Assembly (NCBI GenBank): GCA_004298675.1
Contig: SCRI01000060.1
Location: 62,001 to 126,000 of the forward strand
Source: a bacterium
Lineage (GTDB): Bacteria; Vulcanimicrobiota; Vulcanimicrobiia; Vulcanimicrobiales; SCRA01
DNA length: 64,000 nt
Direction: 5' to 3'
Positions 14,697-24,875 of the stretch are shown piece after piece. The notes under the pieces are model-generated. The model ran no database searches, was not told the origin of the DNA, and saw only the letters and a program-made list of their open reading frames with translations. Position numbers and translations under genes: made by a program. How positions within the stretch are numbered: position 1 is the first letter of the stretch; the number at the start of each line of letters is the position of its first letter.

Positions 14697-16934
14697 ATGG
14701 AAGCGACGAGCTGGGTCGGGCGCTCGCGGCGCCGTATTGAAGGTAACGAGAAGGTGCGCGGGCGCACGCGCTTCGTCGGCGATCTGCACCTGCCGGGGAT
14801 GCTGTACGCACGCCCCATTCTCAGCCCATACGCCCATGCCGCGATCGAGCGCGTCGACGCAACCGCGGCCAAACGCCTTCCGGGAGTTGCGGCCGTCTTC
14901 ACCGCCGACGAGTTGGGCGTGCGCCGCTTGTTGGCACAGCGAGAGGTCAACTACGCCGGTGAGCCCGTCGTCCTCGTCGTTGCAGCGGACGAAACCACCT
15001 GCCACGACGCCGCGGAGCTGGTAGAGATCCAGTATCGCGAGCTCCCCGCAGTCGTTGACCCGTTGGCGGCGCTCGCGGCGGGGGCTCCGGTAGTCGGCGA
15101 TCCCACCCTGCATCAAAGCGACGACGCCGGCGCGCACGGTGCCACCGCGAGCTCCACCACCGACAGCGAGCCGCGCCCTGCCAACATGCCGCAACGCCTG
15201 CGCTTCCGTCGCGGCGACGTAGCAACCGCATGGAACGCCGCCGACGCCGTCATCAGCGCGGAGTTCTCGGTGGCGCGCGTGCACCAAGCCTATTTGGAGC
15301 CGCAAGGCTGTGTCGCCGAGCCGGGCGACGACGGCGGGGTGACGATCCACGCCTCGACTCAAGGACAGTTCTTCCTACGGGCCGAGGTCGCCAAGACGCT
15401 CGGCCTGCCGGAGAGCTTGGTACGGGTCGTGCCCATGGCGGTAGGCGGCGGTTTCGGCGGCAAGATATTCCTGCTCGAGCCGCTGGCGGCACAGGCGGCG
15501 CGCCTCTTGGGGCGGCCGGTGCGCCTGTGCCTGGATCGCATCCACGACTTCCTCGTGGCGCAGCCCGCGCCGGCCGCACGCATCGCGCTCAAACTCGGCG
15601 CAACGCGCGACGGGACCCTGTTGGGGATCGAAGCCGATCTGCTCTTCGACGGTGGAGCCGCGTCGGGCTCGCCCGTCGGCATCGCGGCGATCCTGCTGGG
15701 AAGCACCTACCGCGCGGCGCACCTGCACGTGGTTGCCGCCGAAGCACTCACGCACAAGACCCCCAATAGCGCCTATCGCGCCCCGGGCGCGCCGCAGGCG
15801 TACTTCGCGCTGGAATCGGCGCTGGACATGCTCGCACGCAAGCTCGCGCTCGACCCGTTGGAGCTGCGTCTGCGCAACGCGGCCAGGCAGGGCGACGCGC
15901 GCGCCGATGGCCGTCCCTGGCAGCGTCTGGGCCTCGTGGAGTCGCTCGAGCGCATGCGCGCAAGCGAGTTGTGGCAGCGGCGCAAGAGCGCACGCGGGCG
16001 CGATGAAGGCTACGGTCTGGCGGTGGGCGGGTGGCCGGGCGGCATCGAACCTGCGGCCGCGGGCTGTCGCATCGAGGGCGATGGTAGCCTCACGATCCAC
16101 GTGGGCTCCGTTGATCTCACGGGAACCAATACCACCTTTGCCACGATCGCGGCGCAGACGTTCGGCGTCGATCCCGCGCGGGTGCGCATCGTCACCAGCG
16201 ACACCGATCGCGCGCCCTTCTCCGGTATGACCGGCGGCAGCAAGATCACCTATACCGTCGGACGAGCCGTCGACGAAGCCGCCGCCGACGCACGCCGTCA
16301 GCTGCTGGCGCTGGCAGCGGATCACCTTGAAGCCAACATCGACGATCTGGTACTGGAAGACGGACGCGTCTTCGTGCGCGGCAACCCGTCTTCCGGCGCA
16401 GAGATCGGAGAGCTCGCCCGCTTGGGCATGGAGTTCGGGAGTCCCCATCCGCCACTGCACGGGCATGCGCGCATCGCCAATCCCGAATCCTCCCCGGGTT
16501 TTGCCGTGCACCTCGCACGCGTGCACGTCGACCGCGCCACCGGCGTCGTGCGCCCGTTGGAGTATCTCGCCGTGCAGGACGTGGGCAAGGCCATCAATCC
16601 CGCGGAAGTCGAGGGGCAGATTCACGGGGGCCTCACGCAGGGGCTGGGCCGCGCGCTCGCCGAGGAGCTGATCCACGACGAGTCGGGGCAACTGCACGGC
16701 GGCTCGTTCCTCGAGTACGCCATGCCGCATAGCGGCGATCTACCGCCCCTGCGCGTGGAGCTGGTGGAGGTTCCGTCGACGTATGGGCCCTACGGCGCCA
16801 AAGGTGTGGGCGAGCCGCCGGCGATACCCGGAGCAGCAGCCTTTGCCAACGCCGTCGAGGACGCGGCGGGCGTGCGCATCACGGAGGTGCCGCTGACGGC
16901 GCCGCGCGTGCTCGCGGCACTACGGGGCGGCTAG
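14697..16934 (+). CDS. Xanthine dehydrogenase/CO dehydrogenase family molybdenum-binding large subunit
   Basis: A 745-residue molybdopterin-binding subunit of the xanthine oxidase family. It shows the N-terminal hammerhead domain (KVRGRTRFVGDLHLPGMLYA), the GGGFGGK cofactor loop near residue 250, YRAPGAPQA and the C-terminal GAKGVGEPP with the catalytic Glu. Such enzymes hydroxylate purines, aldehydes or N-heterocycles. The small [2Fe-2S] and FAD subunits normally encoded alongside are absent from the window. I chose ATG at 14697, preceded by an AGG, because the conserved sequence begins there; the frame is open from 14421 through the rpsU region. Confidence 0.9.
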   Translation: MEATSWVGRSRRRIEGNEKVRGRTRFVGDLHLPGMLYARPILSPYAHAAIERVDATAAKRLPGVAAVFTADELGVRRLLAQREVNYAGEPVVLVVAADETTCHDAAELVEIQYRELPAVVDPLAALAAGAPVVGDPTLHQSDDAGAHGATASSTTDSEPRPANMPQRLRFRRGDVATAWNAADAVISAEFSVARVHQAYLEPQGCVAEPGDDGGVTIHASTQGQFFLRAEVAKTLGLPESLVRVVPMAVGGGFGGKIFLLEPLAAQAARLLGRPVRLCLDRIHDFLVAQPAPAARIALKLGATRDGTLLGIEADLLFDGGAASGSPVGIAAILLGSTYRAAHLHVVAAEALTHKTPNSAYRAPGAPQAYFALESALDMLARKLALDPLELRLRNAARQGDARADGRPWQRLGLVESLERMRASELWQRRKSARGRDEGYGLAVGGWPGGIEPAAAGCRIEGDGSLTIHVGSVDLTGTNTTFATIAAQTFGVDPARVRIVTSDTDRAPFSGMTGGSKITYTVGRAVDEAAADARRQLLALAADHLEANIDDLVLEDGRVFVRGNPSSGAEIGELARLGMEFGSPHPPLHGHARIANPESSPGFAVHLARVHVDRATGVVRPLEYLAVQDVGKAINPAEVEGQIHGGLTQGLGRALAEELIHDESGQLHGGSFLEYAMPHSGDLPPLRVELVEVPSTYGPYGAKGVGEPPAIPGAAAFANAVEDAAGVRITEVPLTAPRVLAALRGG

Positions 16935-16988
16935 CGCCCTTCCGCCTTCACATCTTCTTCGCCGCAGCCTGCGCCGGCGTGGGCTACC

Positions 16989-17726
16989 ATGGACCACGCC
17001 ATGCAGGCACAGAAGGCGACACCGGCGGCGGTTTTCCACGTCCACGGCGTGACGAAGATCTACCGCATGGGCGAGGTGGAGGTGCGCGCCCTCGACGGCG
17101 TGGATCTCGACCTCTACGCGGGCGAGTTCGCCGTTATGCTGGGACCCTCGGGGAGCGGAAAGTCGACCCTGCTCAACATCGTGGGCGGGCTCGACGTCCC
17201 AACCAGCGGACAGGTCTTCTTTCGCGACTGGGAGCTGACCGCCGCGGACGACACCGCGCTCACGCGCTATCGCCGTCACGCGCTCGGTTTCGTCTTCCAG
17301 TTCTACAGCCTCATTCCCAGCCTCACCGCGCGCGAGAACGTCGCGCTGGTCACCGAGCTGGTGCGGGATCCGATGACGCCCGAGGAGGCGCTGAAACTCG
17401 TCGGCTTGGGCGACCGTCTCGACCACTTCCCCTCCCAGCTCTCCGGCGGCGAGCAGCAGCGCGTGGCGATCGCGCGCGCCATCGCCAAACGCCCCGCCGT
17501 CCTGCTGTGCGACGAGCCGACGGGGGCGCTAGACTCGCGCACCGGCAAGCTCGTGCTGGAGACACTCGTGCGCGTCTGCGCCGAGTTGGCGACGACCACC
17601 GTGATCATCACGCATAACGCCGTCATCGCCGATACCGCCGATCGTGTCGTCAACCTCCACAACGGTCGCGTCAGCAGCGTGCGCATCAATACCGTCAAAC
17701 GCTCGCCGGCCGAGCTGGAGTGGTGA
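16989..17726 (+). CDS. ABC transporter ATP-binding protein (MacB/LolD type)
   Basis: A 245-residue ATPase with Walker [11 protein letters not shown]-loop [16 protein letters not shown], signature LSGGEQQR, Walker [13 protein letters not shown] and a switch His (ITHN). The sequence belongs to the MacB/LolD/FtsE group that powers FtsX-like permeases. The stop directly abuts the permease ATG at 17727, and an HlyD-type adaptor follows, so the three form one exporter. An alternative start is ATG at 17001. Confidence 0.94.
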   Translation: MDHAMQAQKATPAAVFHVHGVTKIYRMGEVEVRALDGVDLDLYAGEFAVMLGPSGSGKSTLLNIVGGLDVPTSGQVFFRDWELTAADDTALTRYRRHALGFVFQFYSLIPSLTARENVALVTELVRDPMTPEEALKLVGLGDRLDHFPSQLSGGEQQRVAIARAIAKRPAVLLCDEPTGALDSRTGKLVLETLVRVCAELATTTVIITHNAVIADTADRVVNLHNGRVSSVRINTVKRSPAELEW

Positions 17727-20093
17727 ATGAGCACGCTGGACCACAAGCTGCTGCACGACATCGGGGCTTCCCGCGGCCAGATCGCGGCGATCGCGCTGGT
17801 GGTCGCGTGCGGAATATCCGTCTTCGTCGCCATGCTCGCCGCCTACCGCTCCCTGGAGCTCTCACAGCGCGCGTACTACCGTGCCAATCGCTTCGCCGAC
17901 GTCTTCGCCCACCTCACGCGCGCGCCGCGTGCGCTGGAGGCGCGCATCGCGGCGCTTCCCGGCGTCGCGACCGCGCAGGTGCGCGTGATCTCCGACGTCT
18001 CGCTGGACGTGCCCGGGCGTGAGGAGCCGGCGACGGGGCGCCTGGTCTCCGTTCCGGAGCGGGCACGTCCGCGGCTCGACGATCTCAGCGTGCGCGCCGG
18101 CCGCTATCTCCAGCCCTCCGATCGCTCGCAGGTACTCGTGAGCGAAGCCTTCGCCAACGCCAATCACCTGCATGTGGGGTCGCTCATCGGCGCGGTGATC
18201 AACGGCCGGCTGCAGCACTTGCGCGTCGTGGGCATCGCGCTCTCCCCCGAATTCGTCTACGAGATCCATGGTGCAACCGACATCTGGCCCGACAGCGAGC
18301 GCTTCGGGGTCATTTGGATGGGCGAGCGAGCCCTCTCCGCCGCCTTCGACATGCAAGGCGCCTTCAACGACCTCGAGGTAGCGCTTGCACCGGGTGCGGA
18401 CGAACAGGCGGTCGTCGAGCGCATCGACGCACTGCTCGCGCGCTACGGCGGGCTGGGCGCATACGGCCGCGCGGACCAGCCCTCGCACCGCTTTCTCTCC
18501 AGCGAGCTCGCGCAGTTGCGCGTCAGCGCGACCATCGTGCCGGCGATCTTCCTGGGTATCGCCATCTTCTTGCTGCATCTGCTGCTCTCGCGCACGGTGG
18601 GCACGCAGCGCACGCAGATCGCCATGCTCAAGGCGTTCGGATACGGCAACGGCGCGATCGGGCTGCACTACGTCTGGTACGGCCTGGTCATCGTCGCCAG
18701 CGGAGCGCTGCTGGGCCTGGGCGCCGGGCTATGGCTAGGCTGGATCCTCACGCGCTACTACGGCGTCTTCTTCCATTTTCCGATCCTGCGCTTCCAGGCC
18801 GGGATCGGGCTGCTCGCCCTGACCCTGCTGCTGGTGGCGCTGGCCGGGGTCGCGGGCTCGCTCGCCGGAGTGCGTAGCGCGATGCTGCTGCCGCCCGCCG
18901 AAGCGATGCGCCCGCAGCCGCCGGCGCGCTACCGCCCCGCGCTCGTGGAGCGGATGGGACTGCACGCCCTCCTCCCCTCGCCCATCCGTATGATCCTGCG
19001 CAACGTGGAGCGCGCGCCTCTGAAATCGCTGCTCTCGTGCGCGGGGCTCGCGCTGGGCGTGGCCACGCTCGTGGTGGGGCGCTCCTCTTTCGACGCGATC
19101 GATCTCATGCTCGCGCACCAGTTCTACGTGATCGAGCGCGAAGACGCGACGATCGCCTTCGATCATACCGTGTCCTTGCGCGCCTCGCACGAACTGGCGG
19201 CGCTCCCCGGCGTCATCCGCGTCGAGCCGTTCCGCGCCGTCCCCATACGCGTGCGTAAGGGGCATCGCAGCCGCCGCATCGCGCTGCTGGCACTCGATGC
19301 GCGCGCCACGCTGTACCGGATCGTCGACCTGCGCGGCCGGGTGCTGCAGCCGCCGCGTCAGGGCATCCTGCTCAACGAGAGGCTGGCGCAGGCCTTGGGC
19401 GTGCGGCCGGGAGAGCGCATCGCGCTGGACGTGCTGGAGAGCGCGAGAGCCACGCGCAGCGTTCGCGTCGCCGCTACCGTGGACGAGCTCATCGGCACGA
19501 CCGCCTACATGGAGCGTGGCGCGGCCGCGCGCCTGCTGCGCGAAGGGCCCGCGATCTCGGGGGCCTACGTCGGCGTGGACGCACGCGAGCGCACAGCGCT
19601 GGAAGCCGCGCTCAAGCGCATGCCCTCCGTCGCCAACGTGGCCTTCCGCGACCGCACCATCGCGAACTTCCGCTCCACGATCGCTCAGAGCTTGGCGGTG
19701 TCTACGGCACTGCTGATCCTGTTCGCCACCGTGATCGCCTTCGGTGTCGTCTACAACTCCGCGCGCATCGCCTTAGCCGAGCACGGGCGCGAGTTGGCCG
19801 TGCTGCGCATCCTGGGGTTTACTCGCGGCGAAGTCACCCTGGTGCTCCTGGGCGAGCAGGCCCTCTTGACCGCTACCGCCATTCCCGCCGGCATCGTGGC
19901 CGGCCGTGCGATCGCGCTCTCGTTCTCGGCAGCCTACAGCTCCGAGCTCTATCGCATCCCCACCGCCGTCAGCACCACCACCGAAGCGTTTGCGACGCTC
20001 GTGATCGCCGCCGCCGCCTTCGTGTGCGGGATGCTCTTCCAGCGCCAGCTTGCCGCGCTCGATCTGGTCGGCGCGTTGAAGATCGGAGAGTAA
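17727..20093 (+). CDS. FtsX-like ABC exporter permease
   Basis: A 788-residue permease in the duplicated FtsX/MacB-like arrangement. It has an N-terminal membrane helix (about 17-35), a large periplasmic domain (about 40-260), three helices (about 265-390), another helix and periplasmic domain (about 430-650), and a final three-helix block (about 655-780). There are no ATPase motifs; the upstream gene supplies the ATPase. Substrates of this type include macrolides, lipoproteins, peptides and glycolipids; none can be singled out. Confidence 0.9.
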   Translation: MSTLDHKLLHDIGASRGQIAAIALVVACGISVFVAMLAAYRSLELSQRAYYRANRFADVFAHLTRAPRALEARIAALPGVATAQVRVISDVSLDVPGREEPATGRLVSVPERARPRLDDLSVRAGRYLQPSDRSQVLVSEAFANANHLHVGSLIGAVINGRLQHLRVVGIALSPEFVYEIHGATDIWPDSERFGVIWMGERALSAAFDMQGAFNDLEVALAPGADEQAVVERIDALLARYGGLGAYGRADQPSHRFLSSELAQLRVSATIVPAIFLGIAIFLLHLLLSRTVGTQRTQIAMLKAFGYGNGAIGLHYVWYGLVIVASGALLGLGAGLWLGWILTRYYGVFFHFPILRFQAGIGLLALTLLLVALAGVAGSLAGVRSAMLLPPAEAMRPQPPARYRPALVERMGLHALLPSPIRMILRNVERAPLKSLLSCAGLALGVATLVVGRSSFDAIDLMLAHQFYVIEREDATIAFDHTVSLRASHELAALPGVIRVEPFRAVPIRVRKGHRSRRIALLALDARATLYRIVDLRGRVLQPPRQGILLNERLAQALGVRPGERIALDVLESARATRSVRVAATVDELIGTTAYMERGAAARLLREGPAISGAYVGVDARERTALEAALKRMPSVANVAFRDRTIANFRSTIAQSLAVSTALLILFATVIAFGVVYNSARIALAEHGRELAVLRILGFTRGEVTLVLLGEQALLTATAIPAGIVAGRAIALSFSAAYSSELYRIPTAVSTTTEAFATLVIAAAAFVCGMLFQRQLAALDLVGALKIGE

Positions 20094-20097
20094 AACG

Positions 20098-21447
20098 GTG
20101 CGGCCGGCGCGACGAGTGCTTCTGATCGCGGTGATCCTCGCGCTGATACTCGCGGCGGCCATCGCTCTGCGCCGTCCACCGCTGGCTGTCGAGAGCGCGC
20201 GCGTCGACCGCGGTCCGTTGCTGGTCAGCGTCGACGCCGAGGGTAAGACGCGAGTGCGCGAGCGCTACGTGGTGTCGGCCCCGGTCTCCGGCCTGCTGCA
20301 GCGGATCGCGCTCGTGGAGGGCGACCGTGTCGCGCGCGGAGCGCAGGTGGCGCAGATCGATCCGCTGGCGCACACCAGTGCGGTGGCCGAAGCCGCCGCG
20401 CAACTGCGCGAGTGGCAAGCGCAACGCTCCGGCGTGGCCACACTACGCGTCAAACCCGAGAGCCAGGAACAGGCGCGCCTGCGCGTCGAGTCCGCCATCG
20501 TGGCCGCGGCGCGTGCGCGGGCTCAGAGTGCCGGCGCGCGCGCCGCATTCGACCAAGCGCGACGCGACGCCGCGCGCTACCAGCGCCTGGCAGCCGAGGG
20601 CGCCGTCGCACGGCGCGAGCTGGAACAAGCTCAGCTACGCGAGCGCACGGCCGCCGAGGAGCAGGCCGCGGCATTGCTCCAAACCCGGATCGCCGATTCG
20701 GAACTGGCGATCGCGCGCGCGGCGTCGGCGGAGCTGCGCACGAAGAATCGCGATCCCGACTACTTGGAGCACGTCTACGATGCGCGCATCGCCGCGGTCC
20801 AAGCGCAGCTCGACAATCTGCGCGCCGAGGCGGCGCGCACCGCAGTGCGCGCGCCGGCCTCGGGGGTGGTCCTGCGCCTGCTGACCAAGAGCGCGCAGTA
20901 CGTCAGCGCCGGCACGCCGCTGCTCGAATTGGGCGATCCGCGGCAACTCGAAGTGGTGATCGACGTGCTCTCGCAGGATGCCGCGCAGATCGCGCCGGGC
21001 GATGCCATGGCCATCGACGCGGGCGCGGCGGGGGCAACCCTGACCGCTCGCGTGCGCGTCGTCAAGCCCTCCGCCTTTACCAAGACCTCCGCTTTGGGCG
21101 TCGAGGAGCAACGCGTCAACGTCATCGGAGACTTCGACCACGCCGATGCCGGTCTGGGCGATGGCTATCGCGTCGAAGCCAAGATCGTCGTCTGGCAACG
21201 GCGCGCTGCGTTGCGCGTGCCTGTGGGCGCACTCTTCCGCTGCGGCGAGCGTTGGTGCGTCTACGCAGTCGAGCGCGCGCGGGCGCGCCGGCGAACGGTG
21301 ACGATCGGACGGCGCAATGACGAGTTCGCCGAAGTGCGCGGCGGCTTACACGACGGCGAGCGTGTCATTCTCCATCCCGCCGACCGCGTGGGCGAGGGCG
21401 CGCGCGTCGACGCGCGCGAACCCGCCGTTACCCCGGAGGCCAGGTAA
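20098..21447 (+). CDS. HlyD-type periplasmic adaptor (membrane fusion protein)
   Basis: A 449-residue adaptor: an N-terminal membrane anchor (about 7-22), a split lipoyl/biotinyl domain (SAPVSGLLQRIALVEGDRV ... VRAPASGVVLRL), a long Ala-rich alpha-helical hairpin (about 95-235) and beta-barrel/C-terminal domains. The start is GTG, four bases after the permease stop. It should link the FtsX/ABC unit to an outer-membrane channel, which fits a diderm envelope. Its 3' end overlaps the convergent HIT gene by 20 bases. Confidence 0.92.
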   Translation: MRPARRVLLIAVILALILAAAIALRRPPLAVESARVDRGPLLVSVDAEGKTRVRERYVVSAPVSGLLQRIALVEGDRVARGAQVAQIDPLAHTSAVAEAAAQLREWQAQRSGVATLRVKPESQEQARLRVESAIVAAARARAQSAGARAAFDQARRDAARYQRLAAEGAVARRELEQAQLRERTAAEEQAAALLQTRIADSELAIARAASAELRTKNRDPDYLEHVYDARIAAVQAQLDNLRAEAARTAVRAPASGVVLRLLTKSAQYVSAGTPLLELGDPRQLEVVIDVLSQDAAQIAPGDAMAIDAGAAGATLTARVRVVKPSAFTKTSALGVEEQRVNVIGDFDHADAGLGDGYRVEAKIVVWQRRAALRVPVGALFRCGERWCVYAVERARARRRTVTIGRRNDEFAEVRGGLHDGERVILHPADRVGEGARVDAREPAVTPEAR

Positions 21448-21775
21448 AGGGGCGTCCGGCCAGCACGTGCAGGTGCAGGTGGTAGACCGTCTGTCCGCCG
21501 TCGCCCCCTTCGTTGATCACGACGCGATAGCCGCGCTCGCCGCCGTATTTCAATCCCAGCTGCGAAGAGACACGCACCAAATGCGCCAGCTCGCCGTCCT
21601 CACCATACTGCGCGACGTGTTCGGAGAGCGTGGCGCCGTGGGCCCGTGGAATCACCAGCAGATGCGTGGGCGCCTGCGGGTTGATGTCCGTGATGGCGAT
21701 CGTGCGATCGTCTTCGTAGACGCGGGTGGCCGGGATCTCTCCCGCGATGATCTTACAAAAGAGGCAATCCGCCAT
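21428..21775 (-). CDS. HIT family nucleotide-binding protein (HinT-like)
   Basis: A 115-residue histidine-triad protein with CLFCKIIAGEIPA at the N-terminus, DINPQAPTHLLVIPRAH in the middle and HLHLHVLAGR carrying the H-phi-H-phi-H motif. HinT-type enzymes hydrolyse adenosine phosphoramidates. ATG at 21775 overlaps the upstream gene's stop; a GTG one codon earlier is equally possible. It is the last gene of the rpmE-led minus-strand run. Confidence 0.93.
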   Translation of the reverse strand: MADCLFCKIIAGEIPATRVYEDDRTIAITDINPQAPTHLLVIPRAHGATLSEHVAQYGEDGELAHLVRVSSQLGLKYGGERGYRVVINEGGDGGQTVYHLHLHVLAGRPFTWPPG

Positions 21776-23352
21776 CACTTCGTCTCCGCCGGATGCATCA
21801 GTTCGTAGTAGATGATGGTGTCGGCATTCGGGACATACCCGCTTACCGACGTCTTCCAGACCACCGGCACCGTCGTGTGAACGATGGGAATGGCCGGGAC
21901 ATCGGCATGCACGATGGCGACGGCACGCTCGTAGAGCGCCTTGCGCTTGCTCTCGTCAACGGTGCGCTGCCCTTCGATCATCAACGCATGGAACGCGGGA
22001 TCGCGCCAGAACGAGTAGTTCTGAGCCGCGCCCTTGACCGCCGAGTCCCGGTCCAGCAGCGTGTAGAGGAAGTTGTCGGCGTCGCCGTTGTCGCCAGTCC
22101 AGCCGATCAGGCACATGGGGTGCTCGCCGTTTTTGATCTTCTGCAAGTAGACGGCCCACTCGAAGGGCGAGAGCGTCACGTTGATGCCGGCTTGCTTCAA
22201 CTGCGCCTGGATCGCCTCGGCGATACGCTGCGGCTCGGGCAGATACGGGCGTGGAGCCGTGCCGTAGTACAGCTCGGTAGAGAAGCCGTGCGGGAACCCG
22301 GCCGCCGCCAGCAGCGCCTTGGCCTTGACGACGTCGTGCGGGTAGGCCTGCACCGGCGCCGCGGATCCGTCCATGCCCACGGGCACCCACGTGTCGGCTA
22401 CCTGGGCGCCCTTACCGTACAGGTCCTGCACGATGGCATGCAGATCGAGGGCATAGGCCATAGCTTGGCGCACGCGCAGATCGCCGAAAGGCTTGCGCTC
22501 GAGATTCAAGGCCAAGTACGCGACGTTGTTAGCCGGCTGCTGGTATACGTGCAGCGCCCCGACTGCGGCTAGGCTCTTCGCATCCTCGGGCCGCGGATCG
22601 GAGAGCCCGTCGATCGAGCCCTTCTGCAGCTCCAAGACGCTGGTGGCTTGGTCGGGAATATCGCGGATCACCACCGTTTGGTACGCCGGTTTGGCGTCGG
22701 TGTAGCCGGGATTGGCCTTCAGCGTGATGTGGTCGTCGTGTACCCACTCCGCCACGGTGTAGGGACCGTAGCCGACGGGCTGCTGCGCGAACTTCTGCGG
22801 ATCGGCCTTGATCGCAGCGGGCGAGCCGATGGCGAACGACGGCATCGCCAAGTCACGCAGGAAGGGCCCGAAGGGCGTGGTCAGCGTGAACTTCACGCTG
22901 CTGGGAGAGAGGACGCTCACGTCTTTGATGATGCCGGGCTGCCCGCCAAACATCGAGATGTAGTACGAGAACGGCTGCGTACCGGCGTATGGATTCTTGG
23001 GCTCGCGCCAGCGGTCGAAGTTGAACTTCACCGCCGCGGCGTCGACCGCAGTGCCATCGGAGAACTTCAGATCCGGACGGAGGTTGAAGATCCAGGTCTT
23101 CCCGCCGTCCCCGGCGTGCCAATCCTTCGCCAGCGCGCCTTCGACGTCGAAGGAACCGGGTTTGAACTTCAGCAGGCCGCGCATGACCTCGATGCTGACG
23201 TTCAACGAGAGGCCGTCCGTGGCGACGGCGGGATCCAGGCTCACCGCATCCTTGACGCGTGCCTGTACGAGAGTAGACGAATTCACGGAGCCATGGCCGC
23301 CGCCGCACCCGGCGAGCGCCAGAACCAAGAGAGCACCGAGGACGCGTTTCAC
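21775..23352 (-). CDS. ABC transporter substrate-binding lipoprotein, peptide/nickel family (SBP_bac_5)
   Basis: A 525-residue lipoprotein: signal peptide with lipobox LALAGC (Cys about residue 16), then a cluster C periplasmic binding fold (DPAVATDGLSLNVSIEVMRGLLKF; LRPDLKFSDGTAVDAAAVKFNFDRW; MGYGPYTVAEW-type region; LNLERKPFGDLRVRQAMAYALD). Relatives bind oligopeptides, nickel or glutathione. No permease or ATPase of this family lies nearby. GTG at 23352 is preceded by AAGGAGGAG and overlaps the previous stop. Confidence 0.93.
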   Translation of the reverse strand: MKRVLGALLVLALAGCGGGHGSVNSSTLVQARVKDAVSLDPAVATDGLSLNVSIEVMRGLLKFKPGSFDVEGALAKDWHAGDGGKTWIFNLRPDLKFSDGTAVDAAAVKFNFDRWREPKNPYAGTQPFSYYISMFGGQPGIIKDVSVLSPSSVKFTLTTPFGPFLRDLAMPSFAIGSPAAIKADPQKFAQQPVGYGPYTVAEWVHDDHITLKANPGYTDAKPAYQTVVIRDIPDQATSVLELQKGSIDGLSDPRPEDAKSLAAVGALHVYQQPANNVAYLALNLERKPFGDLRVRQAMAYALDLHAIVQDLYGKGAQVADTWVPVGMDGSAAPVQAYPHDVVKAKALLAAAGFPHGFSTELYYGTAPRPYLPEPQRIAEAIQAQLKQAGINVTLSPFEWAVYLQKIKNGEHPMCLIGWTGDNGDADNFLYTLLDRDSAVKGAAQNYSFWRDPAFHALMIEGQRTVDESKRKALYERAVAIVHADVPAIPIVHTTVPVVWKTSVSGYVPNADTIIYYELMHPAETK

Positions 23353-24875
23353 TCACTCCTCCTTATCGAAAAACTCCACGAGCGCGAGACCGTGTTGCCG
23401 GCTGCATCCGCTACGCTGACCCAGACATTGACGGGACCGGGACCAAGCGCCTGCTGGGGCGAGTAAACGACGAAATCGGTATTGACGTTCGCTTGCGCGG
23501 TGACGTCCCGGCCGTTGACCACGATGCGGACGCTGCGCGCGTCGATCCCGACCTGCGTGGGCGCGGTGAAGGTCGCGAAAATGTTGGGGTGGTCGTTATT
23601 GACGCTTTCGCCGCCGGCGGGGGCGATGTCGTCGATCTGCGGGGGCGTCGTAGCCACGGAGAGCTGCGTGGGCGCCTCCGCGCGCGGTGCCGCCGCGCCG
23701 TTCACCACCAACTCCCCGAACACGGAGACGTCGGTCAGGTTCATTCCCTCGCCGATAGGAAGGCTGCCGCGATAGTGTCCGGGGGAGGACTCCGTCATCG
23801 GCAAGCCCCTCACGATCGGGCCCAGATCGAAGGTGGCCGTCCCGCCGGGGGAGCCGGTCAGCGTGACGTTGAGCGTCTGGCCCGCACGCAACGGGTGCGT
23901 GGCGTCGATGGTGAAGGCGGCGATGTGTACGCTACCGGCAGGAGCGGGGGTACCTGCACTGGGCCGGGATGCGATCACCGCCTTGACCTCACCAGTCTGG
24001 GGATTGTAACGCAGGGTGACGCGATCGCCCACGCGCAGGTCCGAGACCGCGGTAGCCTCGCCGTTCAGCGTGAGGACGCTGCTTCCCGACGGAGTCACCA
24101 CGCCTCCGTTCTTCAGCACGAAGGTGCCCCCTGAGACGGCCGCGATGGCACCGGCGCGCGAGGCAAAGAAATCGACCACCTGATTGACCGCGCCCTCGCC
24201 GTCGATGCTAGCCGTTAGCTCGTCACCTGGCTGGATGTCCGCCAGCGAGCCCGCGAAGGTCGTGTGCACCGAGACGTCCTGCAGCACGATCTTGGCCTGC
24301 GAGGTCATGCTGATCGTTTGCGGCTCACCGCGTTGCAGCACCGTCAGCGTAGGCGGCTGGCTGTTGCGATCGACGGCGCTCACGGTTCCGCTGACCTGGC
24401 GCGCCGCGGCGGCGTTCTGCGTGGGCGGCGCCTCCGAGGAGCCCGCGAAGAGGCTCACGATCGAAACCACACGGGCGCGCGGATCGAAGGCCACTTGCGC
24501 CCCCAACGCCGCCCCGACGAAACGCAGCGGAACGAACGTGCTCCCGTCTACCTGCACGACCGGCGCGCCGATTCCGACGCTCTGACCGGCGCTCTCGACC
24601 ACGGCCTTGCCGACGCTCAGCCGCACGTCATGGTCCGGCAGCGCAAGCTCGATGTCGCCGCCGCTGCTCTTGACGCGAATCTGCAGAACGTCGACCAGCG
24701 CGCGTAGCGGCAGGTAGACGCGTCCGGAGATCTCCCGCGCCGGCGGCGCGAGTTCGAGCCCGCGCCCGTTGAAGGTCGCCGTGATCGGCCGGGGCTGCGG
24801 CTGCGCCGCCGCCGCCATCACGGGAAACACGACGAGGGCCAGCAGCGCGGCCAGGGCCAACACCCGACGAATCAT
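23349..24875 (-). CDS. Secreted protein with copper-amine-oxidase-like N-terminal (stalk) domain
   Basis: A 508-residue exported protein. After a signal peptide (about 1-25) come residues resembling the CuAO_N1/stalk domain: ISGRVYLPLRALVDVLQIRV and STFVPLRFVGAALGAQVAFD, repeats seen in many cell-surface proteins. The rest is beta-rich, with an apparent Ig-like C-terminal domain (PVNVWVSVADAAGNTVSRSWSFSI). A strong AGGAGGT lies upstream of ATG 24875, which overlaps the glycosyltransferase stop. The function is unknown; a surface-binding or wall-associated role is inferred. Confidence 0.8.
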   Translation of the reverse strand: MIRRVLALAALLALVVFPVMAAAAQPQPRPITATFNGRGLELAPPAREISGRVYLPLRALVDVLQIRVKSSGGDIELALPDHDVRLSVGKAVVESAGQSVGIGAPVVQVDGSTFVPLRFVGAALGAQVAFDPRARVVSIVSLFAGSSEAPPTQNAAAARQVSGTVSAVDRNSQPPTLTVLQRGEPQTISMTSQAKIVLQDVSVHTTFAGSLADIQPGDELTASIDGEGAVNQVVDFFASRAGAIAAVSGGTFVLKNGGVVTPSGSSVLTLNGEATAVSDLRVGDRVTLRYNPQTGEVKAVIASRPSAGTPAPAGSVHIAAFTIDATHPLRAGQTLNVTLTGSPGGTATFDLGPIVRGLPMTESSPGHYRGSLPIGEGMNLTDVSVFGELVVNGAAAPRAEAPTQLSVATTPPQIDDIAPAGGESVNNDHPNIFATFTAPTQVGIDARSVRIVVNGRDVTAQANVNTDFVVYSPQQALGPGPVNVWVSVADAAGNTVSRSWSFSIRRSE

